A stretch of DNA of 6,358 bases from contig JAJRBV010000130.1 in assembly GCA_028679275.1 (NCBI GenBank), positions 1 to 6,358 of the forward strand. The letters are read 5' to 3'. Of this stretch, positions 1 to 6,294 are shown in pieces. Below the pieces are notes generated by a model. It did no database searches. It saw only the letters and a program-made list of their open reading frames with translations, and was not told where the DNA came from. The stretch's first letter is position 1, and each line of letters begins with the position of its first letter. A program made the position numbers and the translations under genes. The DNA is from Methanoregulaceae archaeon (GTDB taxonomy: Archaea > Halobacteriota > Methanomicrobia > Methanomicrobiales > Methanospirillaceae).

Positions 1-1238
1 AGCAGTTTTTCCTCGTCCATAAGCGCTTTCAACACTTTCTGCGCCCGGGGCCTGTCATGAATAAGCATGGCGAGTTCATCCGTGTCAAGAGAGAACTCCC
101 GGGCAAATGAAGGGGGATCGCGGTCGGCTAGCAGGGAAACCGGCGTTATGTAGGTATCACGGAGCATATACAGGGAGAGATGAAGCGATCCGGCAATTTT
201 TACGAGCATGCCCGTTCTTACGATTTTCTGCTTCCGGTAACTCCCCATCTTTCTCCATCGTTCAGGGGATGTGATCCGGCCATGAATGCCTTCGCCTCCC
301 GCTGCTTCGGAAACACCGAGTACCATGAGGGCGGTGGCATAACGCCAGAGCGTATGATACTGCTGCCGGTATGTAAGGCCTGTATATTCGTCAGCCCTGA
401 GAAGCTGCCGGTAAGCCAGACAGTACCGGGTCCGGTCATGGATATGCCCGATATTCGACTCGATCCACTGGGCAAGGGTTTCAGGTGTCTCATCTACCTC
501 ATAGGCAATACGCATCAGGTCCTCACTCCCGGTTTTCCCATATACTGCGCTGATCAGGTCAAAAACAGAAGCCCGCTCATCCTTACGGGATGTTGACACA
601 TCGGTGTCACCAATTATGGAGCGGCCGATTGCAGCAGCCTCGAGCATGGTGATGGCAGCCCGCATGTCACCCCGGGCAGATTCTGCGATATCTTTCAGGG
701 CATTATCGCTGCACTTCAACCCTTCCGCGCTACAGATATAACGGAGCCGGGGAACTATGGAACGGGCCGGCAGCGCACGGAACGGTACCGGTTCCGACCG
801 GGACCTGATATCCGGTGTTATGAGGTACAGGTCATTGACAATGAGGACCACCGGCTGGCGTGTATTTCGAATCACTTCAAGGATAGCCCGTGCACCCCCC
901 CGGTCAGCCGTTCCGTGAAGGTTATCGGCTTCATCGAGCAGGATGAGTTTTCTGGAAGAGCCAAGAAGGCTTCCCGTAGTACTGCTGGTCCCGGCGACTT
1001 TTTTTATTACGTCCTTTGTCCGCTGGTCACTGGCATTCAGCTCAATCACCTCCCAGGAAAAATCGGCCGCCAGGGCATAGACACTTGAGGTTTTACCCGT
1101 GCCCGGTTTTCCATGGAGGAGAAGAGGCTTACTCTCTGTGGTCCAGGAACGGGCCCATTCCACCATCAGGTGCAATGCACTGCTATTCCCGACCACGTCT
1201 GCAACATGCTGCGGGCGGTATTTCGACGCCCAGTCCAT
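1..1238 (-). CDS. rfcL: Replication factor C large subunit (clamp loader), C-terminus off the window
   Basis: Large subunit of the archaeal clamp loader. With the small subunit (RfcS) it uses ATP to open the PCNA ring and load it at primer-template junctions. I translated 412 codons from the ATG at 1238; the frame is open to base 1, so the gene is partial. The N-terminus MDWASKYRP is typical of the family. The AAA+ core shows Walker A GKPGTGKT (residues 43-50), the RFC box ELNASDQR (66-73), Walker B LILLDEAD (98-105), a sensor-1 asparagine in LIVNDLY (N135), and sensor 2 GDMRAAI (R193). After about residue 230 comes the helical collar region. The final part, which usually carries the PCNA-binding PIP box, lies outside the window. 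IRSRSE stands where small subunits carry the SRC arginine-finger motif, which favours the large subunit. The second Walker A residue is K rather than the common P. No strong ribosome binding site precedes the ATG, so the mRNA may be leaderless. The gene is divergent from mmp2. Confidence 0.93.
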   Translation of the reverse strand, partial: MDWASKYRPQHVADVVGNSSALHLMVEWARSWTTESKPLLLHGKPGTGKTSSVYALAADFSWEVIELNASDQRTKDVIKKVAGTSSTTGSLLGSSRKLILLDEADNLHGTADRGGARAILEVIRNTRQPVVLIVNDLYLITPDIRSRSEPVPFRALPARSIVPRLRYICSAEGLKCSDNALKDIAESARGDMRAAITMLEAAAIGRSIIGDTDVSTSRKDERASVFDLISAVYGKTGSEDLMRIAYEVDETPETLAQWIESNIGHIHDRTRYCLAYRQLLRADEYTGLTYRQQYHTLWRYATALMVLGVSEAAGGEGIHGRITSPERWRKMGSYRKQKIVRTGMLVKIAGSLHLSLYMLRDTYITPVSLLADRDPPSFAREFSLDTDELAMLIHDRPRAQKVLKALMDEEKL

Positions 1239-1256
1239 GCCTAGACTTCAACCGTG

Positions 1257-1273
1257 TATCAAATAAATTATCT
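1257..1273. promoter_or_regulatory. Putative shared divergent archaeal promoter (TATA region)
   Basis: The 82-base gap between rfcL and the mmp2 ATG at 1321 holds one markedly A/T-rich block, with AAATAAATTA at 1261-1270. Read on the minus strand its centre lies about 26 bases before the rfcL ATG. That is the usual distance from TATA box to transcription start in archaea, so rfcL would be leaderless. Read on the plus strand it predicts a start near 1290-1293, ahead of mmp2. Placement is by inspection. Whether one TATA element serves both directions, or two overlap here, cannot be decided from the sequence. Confidence 0.45.
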
Positions 1274-1320
1274 CTGATGATGCTCCATTGGTTAGTAAAG
1301 AAACGGATTATGTGTGTTCT

Positions 1321-2331
1321 ATGGTTCTGAATGGCTGCTCCACCGCAAAGATAGCCACCGTAGTACGTGAATACGAAGGGGTAAAGCGGAAACAATCTAT
1401 CGGCGAGATGGTCAGGGCTATCCGAATCGATGCTCCTCATGTAATCGCGTCGTTTGGTGAGGATGCTGCCGTCATCGAGCACGGGGACGAAGTCCTCCTG
1501 CTCGCTGCAGACGGTATCTGGAGCCGCCTGATGGAGGCTGATCCTTACTGGGCGGGTTATTGTTCCGTCCTCGTCAATATCCATGATATCGCAGCCATGG
1601 GGGGACGGGCAATTGCAATGGTCGACGTCTTCTCCATCTCTGATGAGAGTATCAGGAGCAGAGTCCTTGACGGGATGCATGCAGCATCGTTACAGTTTGG
1701 AGTGCCGATCGTCGGGGGCCACCTGCATCCTGATACCCCGTACAGTGTAATCGATGTTGCGATCCTCGGTTTCGCTCCCCGCGATGCGGTCATATACAGC
1801 CATACTGCAGGTAACGGTGATGTAGTCCTTATCGCAATAGACCTCAACGGGAGGATCCATCCTTCTTGTGCCCTCAACTGGGACTCGGTCACGATGAAAT
1901 CTGCTGAAGTGGTCCGCGCCCAGGTGCAGGTTCCCGAACAGCTTGCCAGGGAACACCTGGTTACTGCAGGGAAGGATATCAGTAATCCCGGCATTATCGG
2001 CACGCTCGGGATGCTCCTTGAGGTAAGCGGAAAAGGGGCCCTGATAGATCTTGACCTGATTCCCAGACCCGACCTGAAGGCTCATGACATGACCTTTGAG
2101 CAGTGGATCCGGTGTTACCCCGGAATGGGTTTTGTCTTCACTGCAAGACCGGAGCATGCTGAGGAGATAGCCAGGAAATTCTCAAAGGTGGGAATGACAG
2201 CACAGGTCATCGGGTTCGTGGACACAAGCCGTGAACTGAGGATATCATATAATGGAGAAGATACCTCTGTTTTTGATTTCTCCAGGAATGGCGTCATGCG
2301 TCTCTTTTCAGATTCTTCACCATGTCACTGA
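1321..2331 (+). CDS. mmp2: Methanogenesis marker protein 2 (Mmp2), AIR synthase-related
   Basis: A member of the PurM/SelD/HypE/ThiL superfamily of ATP-using enzymes, in the branch called methanogenesis marker 2. The family is conserved in methanogens and its reaction is unknown. Numbered from the ATG at 1321 (336 residues), the sequence shows the N-terminal phosphate/ATP motif FGEDAAVI (45-52) and AADG (62-65), where relatives bind ATP and metal. It then shows NIHDIAAMGG (86-95), the glycine/histidine motif VGGHLHPDTPYS (131-142), and a C-terminal half with TAGKDISNPG and YPGMGF. These are the landmarks of the two-domain AIR synthase fold. No signal peptide or membrane segment is seen, so it should be cytosolic. 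The start is uncertain: the frame is open back to TTG 1288 (347 residues), with GTG 1312 also possible, and none has a clear ribosome binding site. I chose ATG 1321 because the longer N-terminus seems unnecessary for the fold. The 3' end overlaps mmp4 by 10 bases. Confidence 0.88.
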   Translation: MVLNGCSTAKIATVVREYEGVKRKQSIGEMVRAIRIDAPHVIASFGEDAAVIEHGDEVLLLAADGIWSRLMEADPYWAGYCSVLVNIHDIAAMGGRAIAMVDVFSISDESIRSRVLDGMHAASLQFGVPIVGGHLHPDTPYSVIDVAILGFAPRDAVIYSHTAGNGDVVLIAIDLNGRIHPSCALNWDSVTMKSAEVVRAQVQVPEQLAREHLVTAGKDISNPGIIGTLGMLLEVSGKGALIDLDLIPRPDLKAHDMTFEQWIRCYPGMGFVFTARPEHAEEIARKFSKVGMTAQVIGFVDTSRELRISYNGEDTSVFDFSRNGVMRLFSDSSPCH

Positions 2332-3077
2332 AAACCATTGGTATTGGAGCCGGCGAGGAGAGCCGGAAGGTTTTTGCGAGTGTTTTGGAAAGCGGGGTTT
2401 CTTGCCGGATAAATGTCTACACGGGCCACGGGAAGAACAATCTTCCCTCTTCCCCGGAGATTACTATCGAGGAATGTTCTGACCCGGGATCTGCCCTTGT
2501 GAATGATCTGGCATCCGGCCGAATCGACGCAGCGATACGGGGAACACTCCCTGCGAACCATACCCTCTCTTCCTTAAAAAAGGCTTTCGGGGTTGATCAT
2601 CTCGAACGGGCAGCCCTCCTTGAGACTCCCGGTGGCCGCCGTTTTTTCCTTGCCCCCGTGGGTGTTGATGAAGGATGGACGGTCGGCGAGAAGGTAGCAC
2701 TGGCAGGCAAAGCCAGAATCCTGGCAGAGAAATTCGGACTTCCAGCCAAAACCGGTATTCTTTCCGGAGGAAGGCTGGGGGATGCCGGGAGGCATCCTGA
2801 AGTGGACCGGAGTCTTGCAGAAGCCGAACTTGTGGCCCGTCTCACGGGGGGGGTGCATTATGAGATACTTATCGAGGATGCCGTACGCGACTGCGGGGTA
2901 ATTATTGCTCCTGACGGGATTTCGGGCAATTTCATCTTCCGTACACTTACCTTTCTTGGATCGGGCCACGGACATGGCGCACCGGTCCTTAATCTGAGCA
3001 AAATCTTTATCGATACTTCGCGCGCCACGTCCAATTATGCAAATGCGATAAGACTCGCAGAATGTCTTTTAAAGTGA
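2322..3077 (+). CDS. mmp4: Methanogenesis marker protein 4 (Mmp4/MtxX), phosphotransacetylase-like
   Basis: A 251-residue protein of the methanogenesis marker 4 family, related in fold to phosphate acetyl/butyryltransferases. Its true substrate is not established; the MtxX name reflects an older association with methyltransferases. Family-like segments are the start KTIGIGAGEES (residues 4-14), IDAAIRGTLP (68-77), the glycine-rich ILSGGRLGDAGR (146-157), similar to the phosphotransacetylase active-site region, then IIAPDGISGNFIFRTL (194-209) and FLGSGHGHGAPVLN (211-224). No membrane segment or signal peptide is visible, so a cytosolic soluble protein is expected. The ATG lies inside the last codons of mmp2, and the bases before it are pyrimidine-rich with no ribosome binding site. 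Translation therefore probably depends on coupling to mmp2. A run of eight Gs at 2846-2853 lies in codons for TGGV; the frame remains intact through it. Family assignment is confident, function is not. Confidence 0.85.
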   Translation: MSLKTIGIGAGEESRKVFASVLESGVSCRINVYTGHGKNNLPSSPEITIEECSDPGSALVNDLASGRIDAAIRGTLPANHTLSSLKKAFGVDHLERAALLETPGGRRFFLAPVGVDEGWTVGEKVALAGKARILAEKFGLPAKTGILSGGRLGDAGRHPEVDRSLAEAELVARLTGGVHYEILIEDAVRDCGVIIAPDGISGNFIFRTLTFLGSGHGHGAPVLNLSKIFIDTSRATSNYANAIRLAECLLK

Positions 3078-3116
3078 AAACAAACAGATATTATCGGTTG
3101 ATTGACTAATTAGGAT

Positions 3117-3151
3117 AAAATATGCGTATTTTCAGCTGAGGCTTCCAGCTG
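3117..3151 (+). terminator. Two adjacent small hairpins after mmp4, possible terminator or leader structure
   Basis: A perfect six-base inverted repeat, AAAATA (3117-3122) and TATTTT (3127-3132), closes a four-base loop. It is followed at once by CAGCTG (3133-3138) and CAGCTG (3146-3151), which can pair across a seven-base loop. The first hairpin ends in TTTT, which could help end the mmp2-mmp4 transcript. Archaeal termination depends mainly on T-rich tracts, and this tract is short, so the call is weak. The block lies about 80-110 bases before the histone TATA box and could equally be a regulatory element or chance. Confidence 0.25.
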
Positions 3152-3225
3152 TCATCCGGGCATATTAAAAAATGGGTCAAAGTGGTTCCCGATAGGCTAT
3201 TTGAAGGAAATAAAGTCATAATTCA

Positions 3226-3240
3226 CGAAATGTTTAAATA
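3226..3240 (+). promoter_or_regulatory. Histone gene promoter (BRE + TATA box)
   Basis: TTTAAATA at 3233-3240 is a close match to the archaeal TATA box. It is preceded by the A-rich stretch CGAAAT (3226-3231), which resembles the TFB recognition element. A start about 25 bases downstream would fall near 3262, giving a very short leader with the ribosome binding site almost at its 5' end. Weaker A/T-rich blocks at about 3112-3122 and 3162-3171 could be alternative elements. Confidence 0.65.
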
Positions 3241-3262
3241 TTTCCTGATATACCTTTGTCTT

Positions 3263-3267
3263 GAGGT
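3263..3267 (+). promoter_or_regulatory. Ribosome binding site of the histone gene
   Basis: GAGGT lies eight bases before the ATG at 3276 and complements the 3' end of archaeal 16S rRNA. It fixes the histone start. With the TATA box at 3233-3240 it implies a leader of only about 10-15 bases. Confidence 0.6.
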
Positions 3268-3275
3268 AAAATACA

Positions 3276-3482
3276 ATGGCAGATTTACCTATTGCTGCAG
3301 TTGTGAGAATTGCAAAAAAGAATGGTGCTGAGAGAGTCGGATCCGATGCAGCTGCCGCCCTTGTGGCGAAGGCGGAAGACTACATCGCAAACCTGACAAA
3401 GGAAGCAAACAGACTTGCCCTCCATGCGGGCAGAAAGACGATCAAGGAAGAAGATGTGGATCTTGCGGCGAAATCCGCATAA
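3276..3482 (+). CDS. Archaeal histone (HMf family)
   Basis: A 68-residue histone-fold protein that binds and wraps DNA as dimers stacking into longer multimers, making archaeal chromatin. The fold is complete: helix 1 from about 3-14, loop 1 with ERVGSD (19-24), long helix 2 to about 50, loop 2 with RKTIK (53-57), and helix 3 EEDVDLAAKS to the end. Aligned by eye to HMfB with a one-residue offset, the DNA-contacting R11, R20, K54 and T55 are present. So are the H50 and D60 pair of the dimer-dimer interface and G17, which corresponds to the glycine needed for close stacking. There is no N- or C-terminal tail, as usual for the family. It has its own promoter and ribosome binding site, stands alone, and converges with the his genes. 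I give no symbol because archaeal histone names vary between species. Confidence 0.96.
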   Translation: MADLPIAAVVRIAKKNGAERVGSDAAAALVAKAEDYIANLTKEANRLALHAGRKTIKEEDVDLAAKSA

Positions 3483-4101
3483 CTACATCATTTCCCTTTG
3501 AGAAACGGCAGACGAACAAAACCGCAGCAATCAGATTCAAGGTGGCATTCAATTCTTTCATAAGGCCTTTCGCTACCGTGAGGCATGAATCGTTCTATTA
3601 AAAAAGACTGGTCTGGTTCTGTCATTTAATATGCCGAGCAAAGGTGAATGGCGAACGACTTTTTAGGATAATGTTTTATCAGGAATGTACCCTCATTGAG
3701 GGCCTGGGGGTTAGCCTGACCAGAAAAGGGCCGGAATTTCTCGAATGAACCAGGGGGAATTTCTGTTACAGGAACATAACAAAACCACTCATATCATTAT
3801 TTCCTTTCTCAGCACATGAGCGGACCGGGAGATCCGTTTCAAACACAAGTGAATCATGAATTACCCCGATGCCTTGAAAAATTCCTTATTGAATGCCTTT
3901 TTTATGCTGATAAGTTCCAAAACAATGCGAAATCAGAATTGTAACCGACAGCCTTTAGGGTACGCTTGGGGATCCGAGGATGAATGAGCCTTCGTGTGAG
4001 GCCAGTAAGAATGGAAATTTCAGGGCGAAAGCCGTTACGCGGAACGTCCCGGCCTCTGTCGGATCCGCCAGTGTGCTTCCTTGTGTCATATCCTGAGGAG
4101 A
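3483..4101. other. 619-base non-coding stretch between convergent histone and hisB genes
   Basis: No credible protein gene is seen on either strand; reading frames are short and do not resemble known proteins. I see no tRNA T-arm, rRNA segment, CRISPR repeat or insertion-sequence ends. What it does hold: a T-rich stretch just after the histone stop (TTTCCCTTTG, about 3491-3500), which could end that transcript; a TATA-like TTTAATAT (3625-3632); local inverted repeats at 3690-3732; two copies of GGAATTTCT (3733-3741 and 3756-3764); a run of six Ts at 3898-3903; and a long-range pairing at 3945-4062. Both flanking genes point into the region, so no promoter is required here. The length is therefore surprising for a compact genome. 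It may contain an unrecognised RNA or the worn remains of a lost gene. Confidence 0.6.
3945..4062. other. Possible structured element, 118 bases, RNA identity unknown
   Basis: CCGACAG (3945-3951) is exactly complementary to CTGTCGG (4056-4062) and could close a domain. Inside it are GCCT (3988-3991) pairing with AGGC (3999-4002), a GGC-GAAA-GCC hairpin with a GNRA-type loop (4024-4033), and CGTT (4033-4036) pairing with AACG (4043-4046). The GNRA loop is present only in the plus-strand reading, which would make the element a plus-strand RNA downstream of a T-rich stretch. As the minus strand it would be the 3' untranslated part of the his transcript. It matches no RNA family I recognise, and short complementarities of this kind also arise by chance. 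Confidence 0.2.
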
Positions 4102-4683
4102 TCAGAGGATTCCTTTTGTGCTGGGGATATCCTCTCTGCCTTTCACGATTTTTGAAGCTTCACCGAGTGCGATGCCAAAAGCCTTGAATACCGCCTCCAT
4201 CTGGTGGTGATCATTCTTCCCGTGGAAGATAATATGCACATTCAACCCGGCCTTCACACAGAGACTATGGAAGAAATGTTCGAACACATCCCGTTCGATA
4301 CCCCCCAGTGCAGGTTGTGAGAGGCAGCCCTGGTATACAAGGAATCCCCTCCCGCTGCAATCGAGCGCCACCGTGGCAAGCGATTCGTCCATGGGGACAA
4401 CGGCATGCGCAAATCTCTGTATTCCACGACTATCACCAATGGCTTTTTTAATCGTCTCACCCAGTACAAGACCAATATCTTCCACCGTATGATGGGCATC
4501 CACATCGAGATCCCCGGTTGCCTTGCAATCGAGATCGAACCTTCCGTGACGTCCCATGGCCTGGATCATATGGTCGAGGAACGGAAGCCCCGTACCGGCC
4601 TGCACAGTACCTGATCCGTCAAGGTCGAGGATGATGGTTATTCTGGTCTCTTTTGTCTGACGTGATACTTCAGCCCTTCTCAT
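4102..4683 (-). CDS. hisB: Imidazoleglycerol-phosphate dehydratase
   Basis: Removes water from imidazole glycerol phosphate to give imidazole acetol phosphate, a middle step of histidine synthesis, as a cytosolic manganese enzyme that forms large oligomers. The 193-residue length is normal for the stand-alone enzyme, with no fused phosphatase domain as in enterobacteria. Signature segments are FLDHM (35-39) followed by GRHG, the metal-binding [10 protein letters not shown] (62-71), MDES (98-101), FEHFFHSL (134-141), GKNDHH (155-160) with ME after it, and a C-terminal STKG (188-191). All the histidines and glutamates expected as metal ligands are present. The start is well supported by a GGAGG six bases upstream, inside the end of hisA; the two genes overlap by 14 bases. 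It is the last gene of the visible hisG-hisA-hisB unit. Confidence 0.97.
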   Translation of the reverse strand: MRRAEVSRQTKETRITIILDLDGSGTVQAGTGLPFLDHMIQAMGRHGRFDLDCKATGDLDVDAHHTVEDIGLVLGETIKKAIGDSRGIQRFAHAVVPMDESLATVALDCSGRGFLVYQGCLSQPALGGIERDVFEHFFHSLCVKAGLNVHIIFHGKNDHHQMEAVFKAFGIALGEASKIVKGREDIPSTKGIL

Positions 4684-5389
4684 CAGCAGCCTCCAGAGCC
4701 TCGCTCAATGTCAGTTTCCCTGAATAGAGCGCTGAGCCCAGTACTACACCATATACTCCAATCTCTTTTAATGCTCTCACATCATGCCCGCTTGATATGC
4801 CCCCGGCCACGACAACAGGTATACCAACCGAATCGATGAGCCGGGAGACCGGTTCGATGAGGATCCCCTGCTGCATACCCTCAACGTCCACATTCGTGAA
4901 GAGGAGGGAGCCTGCGCCCCTCTCTTCAAACACACGGGCCCATCCAAGGTAATCCCCCCGTGTTCTCTCCCAGCCTTCCACCGCAATCTCTCCCTTTCGT
5001 GCATCGACTCCGGCCATAATCCTGTCGCTCCCGAAAACATCAGCCAGCCTGGTGAGAATTGCCGGATCGTTGACTGCAAGGGTTCCGATGATCACCCGCC
5101 CGATTCCGGCATCGAGCCATCCGGCCGCATCCTCAAAGGTACGGATTCCTCCTCCCAGCTGGACCGTCACCCCGGTCTCATGGATAATCTCCATGATCAA
5201 TGCAAGGTTTTCTGAAGAGTTCCCGAAAGCACCGTCAAGGTTCACAACATGAAGTTCCCGTGCACCTGAGTTGATCCATCGTATGGCGCATTCAAGGGGG
5301 CTTCCAAACGAAGTGGCAGTCTCCCTCTTACCCTGCACCAGCTGCACGCATCTGCCAGACAGGACATCCACTGCAGGAAAAACCTTCAT
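4670..5389 (-). CDS. hisA: Phosphoribosylformimino-AICAR phosphate isomerase (ProFAR isomerase)
   Basis: Converts ProFAR to PRFAR by an Amadori rearrangement, the fourth step of histidine synthesis. It is a single TIM barrel of 239 residues, the family's usual size. Catalytic aspartates sit at the ends of strand 1 (D8 in FPAVDVL) and strand 5 (D129 in GVDARKG). The two phosphate-binding halves show [10 protein letters not shown] (79-88) with IIGT (100-103), and AGGISS (195-200) with VLGSALY (216-222). The TNVDVEGM segment (165-172) replaces the common TDVDRDGT but keeps the aspartate. The internal half-barrel symmetry is typical of HisA/HisF. HisA rather than HisF is favoured by [17 protein letters not shown] at the start, where HisF would have a cysteine-bearing IPCLD segment. 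The ATG is one base after the hisG stop (TGATATG), with no strong ribosome binding site, suggesting re-initiation. The end overlaps hisB. Confidence 0.96.
   Translation of the reverse strand: MKVFPAVDVLSGRCVQLVQGKRETATSFGSPLECAIRWINSGARELHVVNLDGAFGNSSENLALIMEIIHETGVTVQLGGGIRTFEDAAGWLDAGIGRVIIGTLAVNDPAILTRLADVFGSDRIMAGVDARKGEIAVEGWERTRGDYLGWARVFEERGAGSLLFTNVDVEGMQQGILIEPVSRLIDSVGIPVVVAGGISSGHDVRALKEIGVYGVVLGSALYSGKLTLSEALEAADEKG
4690..4694 (-). promoter_or_regulatory. Ribosome binding site of hisB inside hisA
   Basis: GGAGG on the minus strand, six bases before the hisB ATG at 4683 and within the last hisA codons. It is the clearest such site in the his cluster. It means that hisB can be started independently, whereas hisA seems to depend on coupling to hisG. 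Confidence 0.6.
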
Positions 5390-5390
5390 A

Positions 5391-6248
5391 TCAGCGTATC
5401 ATCCGCTCGACAGACATCACGAGTATGTCCCGTGCGCCTGCCCGCTTCAGTCTGTTAATAAGGCGATAGACCCGATCCTCGCTTACCACGGCGTGAACGG
5501 CAACAAGATCATCATGCGATGCAACCTCCATCACGGTGGGACCGGAGAGTCCCGGGAGGACATTTGTGATCTCGTCGAGGCATGAACGCTTTGCATTCAT
5601 CATCAGGTAACACTGGCCCCGTGCCCGGATTACACTCTCGAGAGCGAGTACGACCTCTTCAATTTTCTCGCTTTTTGATGCTTTCGGCTTCCTGGTTCCA
5701 ATAAGGATAGTGCTTGTTTCAAGCACTTTGCTGATCACGCGAAGCCTGTTGGACCTGAGCGTGTCCCCTGAGCTCGAGAGGTCGAGGATTGCATCTGCAA
5801 TGCCGAGGTAAGGCGTGACTTCGCAGGCACCTCCGACAGGGACCACTGTCACAGGGATACGTTCCTTTCTGAAAAACCCTGATGTGATTACCGGGAACTC
5901 AGTCGCAATTTTTTTTCCTGCCAGATCTCCCAAAGTACAGGCCGGGTCTTCTTCTTTCACCGCGACAACGAGAGTTGCTCTGCCAAATTTCAGGTCCAGC
6001 AGCTCTTCCACTTCCACCTCTCTCTCGCATACCATGTCCCTTCCGGTAATTCCGAGATCTGCAGCGCCGTTTGCCACGTATTCGGGGATGTCGATGGGAC
6101 GGGCAAAGAGCACCTCAACGTGGGGATCCGGTGTCCTCGACATCAGCCTTCGTTCGCCCTTATCGAGGAGATGGAGCCCGCTCTTCTCCATCAGCTCCAT
6201 CACAGGCCCTGCTATCCGCCCCTTGTTCGGTATTGCGAGCCTCAGCAT
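5391..6248 (-). CDS. hisG: ATP phosphoribosyltransferase, long (HisG-L) form
   Basis: Catalyses the first, committed step of histidine synthesis: PRPP plus ATP to phosphoribosyl-ATP. Counted from the ATG at 6248 it has 285 residues, the size of the long, self-contained form with a C-terminal regulatory domain; HisZ is not needed for this form. Visible landmarks are [12 protein letters not shown] at the start, [13 protein letters not shown] (60-72), [12 protein letters not shown] (138-149), and the PRPP-loop region [10 protein letters not shown] (156-165) followed by STILIGT (179-185). The regulatory, ACT-like domain runs from about 215 to 285 with SGPTVMEV (235-242) and [15 protein letters not shown] at the end; in relatives it binds histidine for feedback control. 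The start is debatable. The frame is open to ATG 6293 and ATG 6317, and 6293 sits just after the upstream stop as TGATATG. I chose 6248 because the family normally begins right at this motif. Confidence 0.94.
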   Translation of the reverse strand: MLRLAIPNKGRIAGPVMELMEKSGLHLLDKGERRLMSRTPDPHVEVLFARPIDIPEYVANGAADLGITGRDMVCEREVEVEELLDLKFGRATLVVAVKEEDPACTLGDLAGKKIATEFPVITSGFFRKERIPVTVVPVGGACEVTPYLGIADAILDLSSSGDTLRSNRLRVISKVLETSTILIGTRKPKASKSEKIEEVVLALESVIRARGQCYLMMNAKRSCLDEITNVLPGLSGPTVMEVASHDDLVAVHAVVSEDRVYRLINRLKRAGARDILVMSVERMIR

Positions 6249-6294
6249 TGATGGTATCTCAGGGTCCGGGAGATCTTCCCCGGTTCCTCTCATA

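Noticed and set aside
180..596. Plus-strand open frame of 138 codons
   Set aside because: It lies wholly antisense to rfcL, whose motifs are unmistakable, and its translation resembles no protein.
1183..1680. Minus-strand open frame of 165 codons across the rfcL start and mmp2
   Set aside because: It runs antisense to conserved Mmp2 motifs and across the divergent promoter; a shadow frame.
2846..2853. Run of eight Gs in mmp4, and a similar G-run in rfcL (895-901 on the plus strand as Cs), as frameshift or phase-variation sites
   Set aside because: Both frames are intact and family motifs continue on each side, so the runs are explained by Gly codons. Phase variation in these housekeeping genes is unlikely.
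3671..3748. 25-codon open frame starting MFYQECTLIEG, with AGGA just before the ATG and a TATA-like block upstream
   Set aside because: Too short to judge, with poor spacing of the AGGA (four bases) and no recognisable motif; it also overlaps the hairpin cluster. Kept only as part of the non-coding stretch.
4061..4067. GGATCCG at 4061-4067, also present at 3970-3976, as a repeat
   Set aside because: A seven-base match built around a palindrome, expected by chance, with no further similarity on either side.
3483..4101. tRNA, RNase P RNA, SRP RNA or C/D box RNA in the gap
   Set aside because: No T-arm of the TTCRANY type with flanking pairs, no RNase P core motifs, no SRP-like helix 8 and no C/D box pair at suitable spacing were found by reading both strands.
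3984..4187. Plus-strand open frame of 67 codons after the histone gene
   Set aside because: Its second half is antisense to hisB, there is no ribosome binding site, and the translation shows no protein-like pattern or motif.
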